DNA of 64,000 nt, from the NCBI RefSeq assembly GCF_007655135.1, contig NC_045127.1, forward strand, positions 23,602,199-23,666,198, in the 5' to 3' direction. The notes beneath the pieces are model-generated. The model did no database searches. It saw only the letters and a list, made by a program, of their open reading frames with translations, and was not told the DNA's origin. The DNA is from Punica granatum (Eukaryota; Streptophyta; Magnoliopsida; Myrtales; Lythraceae). Position numbers and translations under genes: made by a program. This document shows, piece by piece, positions 12,196 to 26,097 of the stretch (position 1 is its first letter; every line of letters begins with the position of its first letter).

Positions 12196-12950
12196 CGCTC
12201 GAATTTCAGTTTATCAGTTTTTCCCTAAACTCATGTTGAGTTAGAGTGGAATAATAACCGAATGCGAGTCGACTGAGATTCACCCCTCTGTAATTTATAA
12301 TTTGTTGTATTTTTCTGAGAGCATTGTAAGGGTTTTTATCTTGTACGTTCATTTTGTAAGAATCTCAGTCGGTAAGCAAACGGTCCGAGAGTCGAATCAT
12401 TCGAATCGATTTCGTGCTTGCCCAGTCAAAAGTAAATCCGAGATTTCGCGGTTCTGGTTCATGCAGGAATTCAACCTCCACGGTTTGATGAACTGTAACG
12501 CAAGATTATAAACCAATTCCCCGACACATAGATGTACTTCTCTCTCGGCTTTTCAACCGATGTCGCTTAATTCATCGAATTTATAGTGTCAAAACGTGCA
12601 AGTCGAGCGCTACTTAATTCACACGATAAATAATTAAAACATGCAAGCCTAGCAAACTAGAGTACCGAAATGGTGTGCGGGATTAGGCCCGCACGTAACA
12701 TGAACCCCCGAACTCGGACTTTGCAATTCCACACAGACCAATGCCTTAACAACAACTAGGTGTCCCATACCCCTAGACCCGGGTAACTTATCCGCCCTCG
12801 ACCTTCGGGTCGTAAAATGATAAGTGGCGACTCCTTCTCACGCGTGTCCGTCATGCGTCCCCACGGGAAGGCGGACACTCCAATGCCGCGCAATTTCAGG
12901 TCGCGCGCATGCGGGCCCCTACGAGAGTCCACATTCGGGTCCGTACAGCT

Positions 12951-12968
12951 TGGCGACTCCACTGGGGA
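12951..12968 (+). other. Primer binding site after LTR2 (tRNA-Arg)
   Basis: TGGCGACTCCACTGGGGA is complementary to the CCA-ended 3' terminus of a plant tRNA-Arg over 18 bases. It lies three bases after the LTR. Confidence 0.85.
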
Positions 12969-13634
12969 CATACTTAGTGGGTTCAGGCGCGAGACGTGCT
13001 ATGACCAGAGGCCATCCATCCCGGCCACCCACCCCGTACGATAGGCGAGTCGTGCCAACCATTATGGGTAGACCACCTGCGGTCTTCACCCTTCCTCCAC
13101 GGCAAGACAAACCGTGGCCCGAGGGCCGATCAACCTTCCCAGGCGAAGTTAATCAACACTAACTTCCGCTTGACCAACCACATCCTCGACGTGCCCTAAC
13201 ACGTCTCCAATGCACCAGTATACACTTCTTCACACAATAGTGCGCACCACTAGCATGTCCAAAAGCGTCACCACGTGCCACATGCACGCACTGTCAACAC
13301 AACTCCTGTGTGTATCAATACATGTCTCTCGGCGGGTTCGCACGACGCCTACCAGGCCATTTCGCTTTCCTACACTATTGCATTGAAATCCTGAACTCCT
13401 TCTTTGTTTTCTTTTCCCATTGCAGGAAATTTTCAACAAGAAGACAACCTGAATACTGAGCGACCACAATTGAGACAACAAACGTCTTTCATCCAGCTCC
13501 TTGGGATTTCAACACTAAGTCCTCATCCTTGATCATTGAGCAAGACCGCAAGCAAATCAGAGTCACCGCTTTGCAGCGCCCTGCTCTGTTCCTCAGCATT
13601 GACCTTTGCTTTCGCATCTCTTGCATTTTCCTAT

Positions 13635-13990
13635 CGAGCATGCATTTACTGCATCGGGCTCCGGCCCTGCATTTACTGCATCGGGCTTAGGCCCAGCATC
13701 GGGCTCAGGCCCAGCATCGGGCTCCGACCCCGCGTTTACAGCACTTGGCTCCGGCCCCGCGTTTACTGCACTTGGCTCCGGCCCCACATTTACTGCATCG
13801 GGCTTCGGCCCTACTTTTGGGCTTTGGCCTCGCATTGGACTTCGGCCCTGCATTTACCTCATCGGGATTCCCTTTTAGGCTTCGGCCCCGCATCGGACCT
13901 CAATTCTGCATTTACTGCTTTCGAGCCCCGGCCGAGCATTTACTGCTTTTGGGCTCCGGCCCCGCATTTACTGCTTTCAGGTTTTGACAC
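13635..13990. repeat. Degenerate ~27-bp tandem repeat, internal 2
   Basis: Units of CATTTACTGCATCGGGCTCC plus GGCCCTG recur, mixed with shorter 15-bp units lacking the TTTACTG part. The array is GC-rich compared with its flanks. It is absent from truncated internal 1. Confidence 0.85.
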
Positions 13991-16705
13991 CTCGCATTTA
14001 CTGCTTTCAAGCTCATCTGAGTTCCAAAATCGACTTGGATTAAAATTAATCCAAGCGATACTCCGAGGAGCAAGTCTAATCCTTCAACTGCAAAGATTGA
14101 AAGTGACAGCTCCACAAACAGAGCATGACCCAACTCTCAATCGCAGGAGATACCAGCACGGTCATGCCTTCGATCAAAGAATAGATTTCACCCGTCCTCT
14201 GCCGTCGCCGCCGACTAAGCACTGGAACAACATGCGTAGTCTTTTTTAAACTCTCTTTTGCTTTAATTTAAATCCATTCCCACAAATGGGTTCCCGACAT
14301 GAACAAATCCTTCAAACAGGACATTAGGACAGTCTCGAAGACGCCCTATTAGTTCTGTCGGACCTGTTCAACTCGCTTGTCCTCATGGGACCCGGCTCCT
14401 CAAGCCTTCCCTAGGATGACTGCGCATATACTTGCAATTTCGGAAAACATGCTTATGTGACCCCAGTCACGGTCTAACCACTCCAGAGTGGTGATGACTA
14501 GATTCCAATAAACAAATGTCGCCTGCACGTGGCACCCCATGAGTCGCGTGTGGGACAAAAAGGGATTTTCCCATGGGACCACCCCATATTTCTTACCACA
14601 TATTCCCCCCGCATAATCGCCTAATGCGTTGTCTTCTTTGTCATCCTTCACAGGGGCACATTGACCACAGGCGAAGAGTGATGCACGAGTTCACGCTTCC
14701 CCGAGAACTTGTATCGGACTCTTTCCTTAAAGTTTGACGAGGGAGGTATCCAACGATAAGTTACCCCCGATGAAGTCGAAGACGAGGACAATCGAGCGAA
14801 TCATTCAGCATTGATGCAACCGTCTTCCTTGACCATCCAGTGACTTCAGCAGTGTGCACCCTCCAAGAGGCACGTAATGCAAAGAACAGCAAGAGATGAT
14901 CGGAGACATCGCACAAGGCGCCTGCCACAGGCCACTTCAACATTCGCACCGGGGCAACCTCGGTTCCCTATTCACGGGGTAATTTGACATTTTCTTTCTA
15001 GACAACAGGGGAAATTCACATATAATGCTTGCAAGGGCAAATGACACTAAGTTCGACTTCCAAGTGCACAATAATCAAACTTCCAAGGAAGTCGGCCCTC
15101 ACAAAATAGGGCTAGCAACATGCAATAAGTCTCCAAGAGGCAAAGCACACCAAAGCGGCCTCGGCGATGCAAAGTCGAGGATTTTCAAACAAAGACACGG
15201 GGCACAAAACAAACCCCAACTACAAAGAAAAAAATAGAGCAAAAAGAAGCGGGAAAAACCCGCAAATGAACAAAACAAGGCACCGCCGAGATTTAAAACT
15301 CCGGCGTCGCCAATCTTGAGAAATCAACAAACCCCGACAAAAGGGGAGCAACAGACACAAATCCCTGACGGAGACAAGAAAAAAAACAATGCACTCGGAG
15401 GTTGAATCCTTCGAAACCTTTGCCCTTGGAAACTCGAGAGATAAAATAATCGAGCCCGCTAGGTCGAAAACCCCTTTTGGGGCGGCCTAGGCAAAAGCTA
15501 GGGTAAAAGAGAGGCATGATCAGAAACTCTTTGGGGCGGTTGTGGCAAAAGGAGAGCTCTTCCCCTATAGATTGAGAGGTGCAGCCCCGAGGTGGGTGAC
15601 CGTAGCAAACGGAGAGCAAAACGAGAGATAGATAAAATTGCCCCCTAGTCTCTCACACATCGTGCGGACTAGGGATCCACAACGGAAGTGGCCAGATTAT
15701 CTACTCCAACATGATCCTCAATCAGCCCTCCAACACAGCTCAACTGTCTAGCGCGAATTCCTCCTCAAGTACAGTGGGCAAACCGAGCATCCCATCCAAG
15801 TAGTTTGGGATAGCCTACACAACAGCATGAGATAAAAGAGGGGGGTACATCTCACTACAAGCGTGAACCCGTGTATCATTTTAGCTTGGAGCAACGTGTT
15901 CCTCAAGCTTTCTCTTTTCTCTTTATCAAAATCATAACTTCAAACGGGTCACAGCCACCCTTTAATAGGCTACCACAAAGCCAAAATCCTAGACATTCCT
16001 TTCCGGGGATTAGTCATAACATTTTGGAAATGATCAAACCGACGTCTGACCAATTCTGATCAGAAATTCCCATGCGGGTTGCAAATGCAGCCGCCCTATG
16101 GCACCCTGATGAGAAGGGTCTAAAGTCGACGGGCGTGTCGAACGACTAATAGAACTGCTAGGGCATCGTTGGGAAAGTCTCGATATGCCCATGCATTGTT
16201 AACGGGTCCCTTGGAGGCCTCGCATCTAGGTCTCCGAGAATGGGACCCACTTGCATTGTCAAAAAGAATGCTTCACAGGTCGCTCCGGCGACCCGAAACT
16301 GAAGATATGCGCTTCACAATGACGCTCTTTTTACTGCTTACCTGTGCCTATCTCATGTTAGTATTTCTCACATGATTTACTAGTAATGCTAGGATTACAG
16401 GTATCACAAGCACGTAAGAACTACGGCGTACTCTGATTCCCAGTTCCATGGGATACGTAGGCGCTCATCTCCAGAGCTCGAGTTGCACGTCGTGAAGCCG
16501 ATCCTCAATAGATCAACATTGTCTGGTCAACCTCTTCCCCATGGACATTTAACATGCTCCAATATCACGACTAACGGATAATTGTGCCTACCTTTACATG
16601 TGAACCACCCGCGTTTCTCGCACTCCCATGCAACAAAGCGAGTCGCAGTTCCGAGAGTCAGTCCAATCCTTAGCACCGCTGCCTTACATCCACATTCAGA
16701 AGCAA

Positions 16706-17138
16706 CCATAGGGTCATCCCGCGCTTCCTGCGCAAACATAGGGTCATCCCACGCTTCCTGCTCAAACATAGGGTCATCCCGCGCTTCCTGCGAAAACATA
16801 GGGTCATCCCACGCTTCCTGCGTTACATAGGGTCATCCCGCGCTTCCTGCACAACATAGGGTCATCCCTCGCTTCTTGCGCAAACATAGGGTCATCCCGC
16901 GCTTCCTGCGCTACATAGGGTCATCCCGCTACATAGGGTCATCCCGCGCTTCCTGCGCAACCTAGGGTCATCCCGCGCTTCCCACGCAAACATTGGGTCA
17001 TCCCGCGCTTCCTGTGCAAACATAGGGTCATCCCGCGCTTCCTGCGCAAACATAGGGTCATCCCGCGCTTCCTGCGCAAACATAGGGTCATCCCGCGCTT
17101 CCTGCGCAACATAGGGTCATCCTGCGCTTCCTGCGCTT
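16706..17138. repeat. 30-bp minisatellite, copy 2
   Basis: Same unit as at 8020, about 14 copies. The alternating 60-bp higher-order pattern of copy 1 is not present, so array structure has changed independently in each copy. Confidence 0.95.
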
Positions 17139-17330
17139 TCTGCCTTCATCCTGCGCTTTGCGCACTCCAAGCACAACATGTGTCTAGGATGACAGTTGCT
17201 CTACCAATTGCCCTTCCTGCACAACTGAAGCACAGTTCAAACCTAGCACAACAGTTGCCAACCCTCGTACTTAGCACAACCTACGCTTCTTGTGCACACA
17301 AGGATCATCCCCACTTTACATTTACGCTGA

Positions 17331-17902
17331 TACACATCCGGTCTATCTGAGATCATCTCGGTATTGCTTGTCTATCAGTTTACTACTTTGACAGCCGGGA
17401 TCATTCCGACTGTTGACCTTTCACATCGGGCATATCCAAGATCATCTCGGTATTGCTTGTCTATTAGTTTACTACTTTGACAGCCGGGATCATCTCGACT
17501 GTTGTCTTTTCACATCCCGCATATCCAAGATCATCTCGGTAATGCTTGTCTATGAGTTTACTACTTTGACAGCCAGGATCATCTCGACTGTTGTCATTTC
17601 ACATCCGGCATATCCGAGATCATCTCGGTAATGCTTGTCTACCAGTTTACTACTTTGACAGTCGGGATCATCCCAACTATTGACCTTTGACATCCAGCAT
17701 ATCCGAGATTATCTCGGTATTGCTTGTCTATCAGTTTACTACTTTGACAGCCGGGATCATCCCGACTGTTAACCTTTCACATCCGTCATATCCGAGATCA
17801 TCTCGGTATTGCTTGTCTACTGCCGAGATCATCTCGGCATTGCCTGTCTATCAGACTACTACTTGGACAGCCGAGATCATCCCGACTGTCATCCTTTCAC
17901 CT
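17331..17902. repeat. 89-bp tandem repeat, copy 2
   Basis: Same unit and order as at 8698, with scattered substitutions. It lies just upstream of the polypurine tract of LTR3. Confidence 0.95.
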
Positions 17903-18060
17903 ACGCCTTGCAGGACTCCAAGCTTCAACTTCATTCTTCCCAACACAATCCAAATACGAGGAGAGGAAATGGCCATTAGACGTGCCATGGTAATTGCCGG
18001 TGACCAAAATGGGGTTCTTCTTCAAATCTTTGGCCAAATCCTCTATCCGAGCATCCAGCC

Positions 18061-18074
18061 AAAGTGGGGCAAGC
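18061..18074 (+). other. Polypurine tract before LTR3
   Basis: AAAGTGGGGCAAGC abuts TGTCAACACC. Confidence 0.75.
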
Positions 18075-21000
18075 TGTCAACACCCCATTTTGACTCACCA
18101 TTCCAAACAAAGATATCAGCAGTGGTCCAGACTATGACTTGAGCAGGAATATAGAAAACGGCTCGGCAGAGCAAGAAATCACTATTCATCATCAAGTTGG
18201 AAAAATTTAGCAGATGACATAGGCATATGACAGAAGGACCCCAGGGGTCACCAAAGGGTACCAAAGTGACTAGAGAGCTCAACAACGTCCAAAACTGGCA
18301 TTTCCAATGTACCACATGGACAGTCCTATTTTCCGATAGTTCGCTCGACTGTCGGAAGATACCCAATATTGGACTTCAAAAATCCACATCGATACCAAAC
18401 AGATGAAAAGTGTCTTCAAGCGCATTTCGCAAATCATCTGCTCTATACAGAATAACTTTCTGTATGCAAACAACTTTTCAGTGGAAGTCTAAAAATGCCA
18501 GTTTCTCGGAGAAAAGTTATTTCAAAATATCAGATGCGGCCATGCCCCACAATCATACAGAGCACGAGCAGTGTTTCAGATTGTCTTTTGGAAGCCATAC
18601 AAGCACCATAAATGACTTCCGAGCGACAAAACGGGCATATCCCTCTTCGGAAGAACATAACCGGAGACTGATCTGACGAAATTACGGCAAACGAAGTTCA
18701 CACTACATTGCCTTGAAAACTCCAGCGGACATTCACAATTGGGCAAAACGGACAGCAAAACCCTTCTCGGTTTCCCGAGTAACCTCCGAGGAGCACAAAA
18801 GACCATTTTCAGGGGAAATCCATATCCGGATGTCCTCTTTAGAGAAACTTGACGCCGGATGCTTACCTCATACAATGCTAGCCTTCTCAAGGCTCAATGT
18901 TGAATTGTCGGAATGAATCCCACAACTCATCTAGACCCCCCGAGCAGTGCTTTAAGGGTCTCAGATGCACTTTTCATTTCCTTAAAGGTCCAATCTCGGC
19001 AAACAGAGATCACAGTGGTCTCCGGATCGCCCAAGAAACTCAGAAAGCAATCTGAGAAATCCAGTTTCAGCCTCCTAGGACATCTCTGGCTCCATATTTG
19101 CATTTATTGGCTTAAGGGTCAAGTGCCCAAGTAATTTGACAATTTATGTCAAAATGACCGACGTGGGATGCAGATACAAGATATGCTGTCAGAAGTGGGT
19201 AACCTCGCTCTGAATGCGTAAAAGGAGCAACACCGGCTTCCGAGCCTCATACAGACATTTGGCAATTTCTCACGGAAAATGTCAATCTCGGACTCATTAA
19301 ATCTGTTTCCTCGCGTATATCGATAACTCAACATTCAGTTCGAACCACGAGTTTCGAATGCGTGATCAATCGAGACTCGAGCTTTTTCCCGGTTTATCCT
19401 CTTCGGTTGTGGGACCCACGGGCTGTCCAAGATGAGTCACCCTTTGCTCTAGAAGCTTCTTCTTCTTCTTCAATGTAAGAAGCCAACTTGCCCTCTCTTA
19501 GCCAAAATATCTTGGAGAGGTTGAAGACAACACTCAACTCCTCATCAATGCTCTTGGATCATCTTCATCAAGAACACTTGGTCCACATTCATCCTCATCC
19601 TCATTAGGCAAACCGAAATTTGCTAATGGGAGGCTTAAGTGTGCTTAGCTTTGCTTAATTGCCCATTAGCTTTGCCTATAAATAGCCCCAAAGTGATTAA
19701 CCTAATCACTTCTCTTCTTGCACACTCTCTCCAAGCTTTCTCCCTCAAGAAAAGCGCTCAACTCCCTAGCCAAAACCAGCAAGCTTCAACACTTCAAAAC
19801 CAAGAGAGAAAAACAGAAGAAAACCCGAAGAAAGCTTTGAGTTTCTTAAGTCGGAAGCCGATGTTCATCATTTCGACTTAAGTTCAAAAATTCTTAAACT
19901 CCATGGACCACATGTTTTGGATCCAATGAGTTCATTTATGAACTTACATTTTTGGTTTGAAGTCATTTGCTCATCATTTCAGGTTGATTTCTTCATTTCG
20001 GGCGAAGACCGTGCTCTCGGGTGAACAGTACCCGCGCACAGCCGCGCGCCCGAGCACTTTCCCACGCTCTTGATCCACTGCCGCGCCCGTGCATGCTCGC
20101 GCACGCCTTTGCACCCGATCACCCTTCCAAGCGTTCAACCGAGTCATCCGACTCTCGAACACTTCCCCAACTCTTTCCTCGTATCCCGAGTCTAGGTAAA
20201 TCACTCTTGACTTAGAGGAGTTAGGGCTTTTTACATTTATTGCATGTTCATGGAGTTATATGGTGTACAAATCATGTTCACTTGCAACACTACATTTTTA
20301 TGCATTTTTACATTATATCATGCATGTTTATCCTTGATTAACATGTCAACATGTCGGGAAATACTTGGATCGTAGTTAAGAAGAACATCCCGGCCCTGGA
20401 AAGGCAAAGAGCTCACGGGTTACACTCCAAAAGAGGTCGCCGAATGCTCTCTTGCCCTTTTCGGGTAAGTAACGATCTTCTTGACCCGATCCAAGTTCGA
20501 TTCCCGAGTTTCATTGTATTTTCCACGTGCATGAAGTCGGTATTATTTTATCGATTCCATACATAACATATTTGTGCAAGCTTGTATGTTTAAATGCATT
20601 TTTGTAAAATCATGACAATATCGCCTTTATAAAATACGTGTTATTTATCATGTTTAATGTTTGTCCATACGAGTTGAACCCGACCCATAGGACGCATTGC
20701 ACTTAGGGTCCAATGCCCTATTCATCGATCACAGGGTTCAACGCCTTGATCAACACTCACAGAGTCCAACGCCCTGTTCAGTGAGAGCGCTCGAATTTCA
20801 TTTTATCGGTTTTTCCCTAAACTCATGTTGAGTTAGAGTGGAATAATAACCGAATGCGAGTCGACTGAGATTCACCCCTCTGTAATTTATAATTTGTTGT
20901 ATTTTTCTGAGAGCATTGTAAGGGTTTTTATCTTGTACGTTCATTTTGTAAGAATCTCAGTCGGTAAGCAAACGGTCCGACAGTCGAATCATTCGAATCG

Positions 21001-21539
21001 ATTTCGTGCTTGCCCAGTCAAAAGTAAATCCCAGAATTCGCGGTTTTGGTTCATGCAGGAATTCAACCTCCACGGTTTGATGAACTGTAACGCAAGATTA
21101 TAAACCAATTCCCCGACACATAGATTTACTTCTCTCTCGGCTTTTCAACCGATATCGCTTAATTCATCGAATTTACAGTGTCAAAACGTGCGAGTCGAGT
21201 GCAACTTAATTCACGCGATAAATAATTAAAACATGCAAGCCTAACAAACTAGAGTACCGAAATGGTGTGCGGGATTAGGCCCGCACGTAACATGAACCCT
21301 TGGACTCGGACTTTCCAATTCCACACAGACCAATGCCTTAACAACAACTAGGTGTCCCATACCCCTAGACCCGGGTAACTTATCCGCCCTCGACCTTCGG
21401 GTCGTAAAATGATAAGTGGCGACTCTTTCTCACGCGTGTCTGTCACGCGTCCCCACGGAAAGGTGGACACTTCCAAGCCGCGCGATTTCGGGTCGCGCAC
21501 ATGCGGACCCCTACGAGAGTCCACATTCGGGTCCGTACA
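18075..21539 (+). mobile_element. LTR3 (3.5 kb, complete ends)
   Basis: It matches LTR2 nearly base for base, including the ~1.06 kb deletion relative to LTR5. It differs by a further ~36-bp loss in the CpG-rich block (near 20107) and scattered substitutions. It ends GGGTCCGTACA before a primer binding site. It closes internal 2 and opens internal 3. Confidence 0.9.
19677..19685 (+). promoter_or_regulatory. TATA box of LTR3
   Basis: TATAAATAG in the same context as in LTR2. Confidence 0.7.
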
Positions 21540-21542
21540 GCT

Positions 21543-21560
21543 TGGCGACTCCACTGGGGA
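21543..21560 (+). other. Primer binding site after LTR3 (tRNA-Arg)
   Basis: TGGCGACTCCACTGGGGA, identical to the site after LTR2. Confidence 0.85.
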
Positions 21561-22954
21561 CATACTTAGTGGGTTCAGGCTCGATCCGTTTGCTTGCTTG
21601 CATGTTTATTTATCGCTTTTCGTACATTTATTTTGCGCACATTTACTTTTCTGCACTCTCATAGCATCATTCTAGTGGATTTAGGTACCAAATGCCTGAA
21701 ATTCCACGGGCACCGATCTAGGAAGCTAGGTTAGTCAGAGGTTCCAAGTAATGGAACGGATCGAGTAGGCTCTGCCACCGTACCGGCCCCCAAAGATCCT
21801 CGCTCGATTTCAAGGAACTGACATCCTTGAATCGGGATCCCCCATCCCTAGTTAGTTGCTATCCCGGTAGCACCTAAACTATGCATAAACAGGGACCGTC
21901 ATGTTGGACCAAAATTACCTTCATGCCGTCAACCGACCCAAAGTTAAGTCTTTGAGTCGGCCCTTAGTTTTTCTTTTAAGCGGGCCTTTTGCTGTATTTC
22001 ACAAAGAGCGATGTACACTGTAACAGATACAATTATAATTTATTCTTTATGTACCTGCATGCATGTTTTCAAACAAATTAGGACATTGCATTGGTTTATT
22101 GCTTAAGTTCCCTTTTTCAAATGAACCATCTTTGTAAATCTGAGAACTTGAATCAAATCAATGCAATGGCATTAGCTTTTGAAAACTCATACATTGCCTA
22201 CATCCGATGTTTGCACAGCAACTACCATGCCCCGCATGACCGGCGAGTTGTGCTAGCCTTCGCGGGTGGACCACCCACGGTCTTCACCTCTCCATGGCGA
22301 GACATGCTATGACCAGAGGCCGTCCATCCCGGCCACCCACCCCGTACGATAGGCGAGTCGTGCCAACCATTATGGGTAGACCACCTGCGGTCTTCACCCT
22401 TCCTCCACGGCAAGACAAACCGTGGCCCAAGGGCCGATCAACCTTCCCAGTCGAAGTTAATCAACACTAACTTCCGCTTGACCGACCACATCCTCGACGT
22501 GCCCTGACACGTCTCCAATGCACCAATATACACTTCTTCACACAATAGTGCGCACCACTAGCATGTCCGAAAGCGTCACCACGTACCACATGCACGCACC
22601 GTCAACACAACTCTTGTGTGTATCAATACATGTCTCTCGGCGGGTTCGCACGACGCCTACCAGGCCATTTCGCTTCCCTACACTATTGCATTGAAATCCT
22701 GAACAGTTCATGCTCCTTCATTGTTTTCTTTTCCCATTGCAGGAAATTTTCAACAAGAAGACAACCTAAATACTGAGCGACCACAATTGAGACAACAAAC
22801 GTCTCTCATTCAGCTCCTTGGGATTTCAACACTAAGTCCTCATCCTTGATCACAGAGCAAGACCACAAGCAAATCAGAGTCACCACTTTGCAGCGCCCTG
22901 CGCTGTTCCTCAGCATTGACATTTGCGTTCGCATCTCTTGCATTTTCCTATCGA

Positions 22955-23335
22955 GCATGCATTTACTGCATCGGGCTCCGGCCCTGCATTTACTACATCG
23001 GGCACCGGCCCTTCATTTACTGCATCGGGCCTAGGCCCAGCATCGGGCTCAGGCCCAGCATCGGGCTCCGGCCCCGCGTTTACTGCATTTGGCTCCGGCC
23101 CCACATCGGGTTTCGGCCCCACATTTACTGCATCGGGCTTCGGCCCTACTTTTGGGTTTTGGCCTCGCATTGGACTTCGGCCCTGCATCGGGCTCCGGCC
23201 CTGCATTTACCTCATCGGGATTCCCTTTTAGGCTTCAGCCCCGCATCGGACCTCAGTTCTGCATTTACTGCTTTCGGGCCCCGACCCAGCATTTACTGCT
23301 TTTGGGATCCGGCCCCGCATTTACTGCTTTCAAGC
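22955..23335. repeat. Degenerate ~27-bp tandem repeat, internal 3
   Basis: Counterpart of 13635-13990 with a different order and number of long and short units. Confidence 0.85.
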
Positions 23336-26097
23336 TCATCTGAAATCCAAAATCGATTTGGATTCAAATTAATCCAATCGATACTCCGAGGAGCAAGTCT
23401 AATCCTTCAACTACAAAGATCGAAAGTGACAGCTCCACAAACAGAGCATGACCCAACTCTCAATCGCAGGAGATACCAGCACGGTCATGCCTTCGATCAA
23501 AGAATAGATTTCACCCGTCCTCTGCCGTCGCCGCCGACTAAGCACTGGAACAACATGCGTAGTCTTTTTTAAACTCTCTTTTGCTTTAATTTAAATCCAT
23601 TCCCACAAATGGGTTCCCGACATGAACAAATCCTTCAAACAGGACATTAGGACAGTCTCGAAGACGTCCTATTAGTTCTGTCGGACCTGTTCGACTCGCT
23701 TGTCCTCATGGGACCCGGCTCCTCAGGCCTTCCCTAGGATGACTGCGCATACCTACTTGCAATTTGGGAAAACATGCTTATGTGACCCCAGTCACGGTCT
23801 AACCACTCTGGAGTGGTGATGACTAGATTCCAAGAAACAAATGTCGCCTGCACGTGGCACCCCATGAGTCGCGCGTGGGACAAAAAGGGATTTTCCCATG
23901 GGACCAGCCCATATTTCTTACCACATATTCCCCCCGCATAATCGCCTAATGCATTGTCTTCTTTGTCATCCTTCACAGGGGCACATTGACCATAGGCGAA
24001 GAGTGATGCACGAGTTCACGCTTCCCCGAGAACTTGTCTCGGACCCTTTCCTCAAACTTTGACGAGGGAGGTATCCAACGATAAGTTACCCCCTATGAAG
24101 TCGAAGACGAGGACAATCGAGCGAATCATTCAGCATTGATGCAACCGTCTTCCTTGAACATCCAGTGACTTCAGCAGTGTGCACCCTCCAAGAGGCACGT
24201 AATGCAAAGAACAACAAGAGATGATCGGAGACATCGCACAAGGCGCCTGCCACAGGCCACTTCCACAAATGAAGACCGGGGCATCCCCGATCAACATTCG
24301 CACCGGGGCAACCTCGGTTCCCTATTCACGGGGTAATTTGACATTTTCTTTCTAAACAACAGGGGAAATTCACATATAATGCTTGCAAGGGCAACTGACA
24401 CTAAGTTCGACTTCCAAGTGCACAAGAATCAAACTTCCAAGAAAGTCGGCCCTCACAAAATAGGGCTAGCAACATGCAACAAGTCTCCATGAGGAAAAGC
24501 ACACCAAAGCGGCCTCGGCGATGCAAAGTCGAGGATTTTCAAACAAAGACACGAGGCACAAAACAAACCCCAACTGCAAGAAAAAAAATAGAGCAAAAAA
24601 AAGCGGGAAAAACCCTCCAATGAAGAGAGAGAGAAAAGATGCGGGAAAAACCCACCAATGAACAAAAGAAGGCACCGCCGAAATTTAAAACTCCGGCGTC
24701 GCCAATCTTGAGAAATCAACAAACCCCGACAAAAGGGGAGTAACAGACACAAATCCCTGACAGAGACAAGAAAAAAAACAATGCACTCGGAGGTTAAATC
24801 CTTCGAAACCTTCGCCCTTGGAAACTCGAGTGATAAAAGAATCGAGTCCGCTAGGTCGAAAACCTCTTTTGGGGCGGCCTAGGCAAAAGCTAGGGTAAAA
24901 GAGAGGCATGATCGGAAACCCTTTGGGGCGGTTATGGCAAAAGGAGAGCTCTTCCCCTATAGGTTGAGAGGTGCAGCCCCGAGGTGGGTGACCGTAGCAA
25001 ACGGAGAGCAAAACGAGAGATAGATAAAATTGCCCCCTAGTCACTCACACATCGTGCGGACTAGGGATCCACAACGGAAGTAGCCAGATTATCTACTCCA
25101 ACATGATCCTCAATTAGCCCTCCAACACAGCTCAACCGTCCAGCGCGAATTCCTCCTCAAGTACAGTGGGCAAACCAAGCATCCCATCCAAGCAGTTTGG
25201 GATAGCCTACACAACAGCATGAGATAAAAGAGGGGGGTACATCTCACTACAAGCGTGAACCCGTGTATCATTTTAGCTTGGGGCAACGTGTTCCTCAAGC
25301 TTTCTCTTTTCTCTTTGTCAAAATCATAACTTCAAACGAGTCACAGCCACCCTTTAATAGGCTACCACAAAGCCAAAATCCTAGACATTCCTTTCCGGGG
25401 TTTAGTCATAACATTTTGGAAATGATCAGACCGACATCTGACCAATTCTGATGAGAAATTCCCATGCGGGTTGCAAATGCAGCCGCCCTATGGCACCCTG
25501 ATGAGAAGGGTCTAAAGCCGACGGGCGTGTCGAACAACTAATAGAACTGTTAGGGCATCATTCGGAAAGTCTCGATATGCCCATGCATGGTTAACGAGTC
25601 CCTTGGAGGCCTCGCATCTAGGTCTCCGAGAATGGGACCCACTTGCATTGTCAAAAAGAATGCTTCACAGGTCGCTTAGGCGACCCGAAACTGAAGATAT
25701 GCGCTTCACAATGACGCTCTTTTTACTGCTTACCTGTGCCTATCTCATGTTAGTATTTCTCACATGATTTACTAGTAATGCTAGGATTACAGGTATCACA
25801 AGCACATAAGAATTACGGCGTACTCTGATTCCCAGTTCCATGGGATACGTAGGCGCTCATCTCTAGAGCTCGAGTTGCACGTCGTGAAGCCAATCCTCAA
25901 TAGATCAACATTGTCTGGTCAACCTCTTCCCCATGGACATTCAACATGCTCCAATATCACGACTAACGGATAATTATGCCTACCTTTACATGTGAACCAC
26001 CCGCGTTTCTCGCACTCCCATGCAACAAGGCGAGTCGCAGTTCCGAGAGTCAATCCAATCCTTAGCACTGCTGCCTAACATCCACATTTAGAAGCAA

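Larger units (their letters stand above)
9448..12947 (+). mobile_element. LTR2 (3.5 kb, complete ends)
   Basis: It runs from TGTCAACACCCC to GGGTCCGTACA, three bases before the primer binding site. It contains a TATA box at 11050, a TC-rich transcript-start zone at 11090, a CpG-rich block at about 11395-11530, a three-unit 28-bp repeat at 12113, and no coding sequence. Relative to LTR5 at 58695 it lacks ~1.06 kb near 12075. It acts as the 3' LTR of internal 1 and the 5' LTR of internal 2. Confidence 0.9.
12948..18074 (+). mobile_element. Internal region 2
   Basis: It follows LTR2 and ends at LTR3. After TAGTGGGTTCAGGC (to 12989) it jumps directly to sequence that in internal 3 lies at about 22300, a leader deletion of ~720 bp. 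Three tandem arrays (13635, 16706, 17331) mark it. The longest frame, 13536-14249 plus, is 237 codons. It is built of an imperfect IYCIGLRP repeat from the 27-bp array, and the equivalent frame in internal 3 differs in length. No retroelement domain is readable. Confidence 0.85.

Noticed and set aside
13536..14249. 237-codon ORF as a gag or novel gene
   Set aside because: About half of it is translated 27-bp tandem repeat. The equivalent at 22916-23572 starts elsewhere and has a different length. No zinc knuckle or capsid motif.
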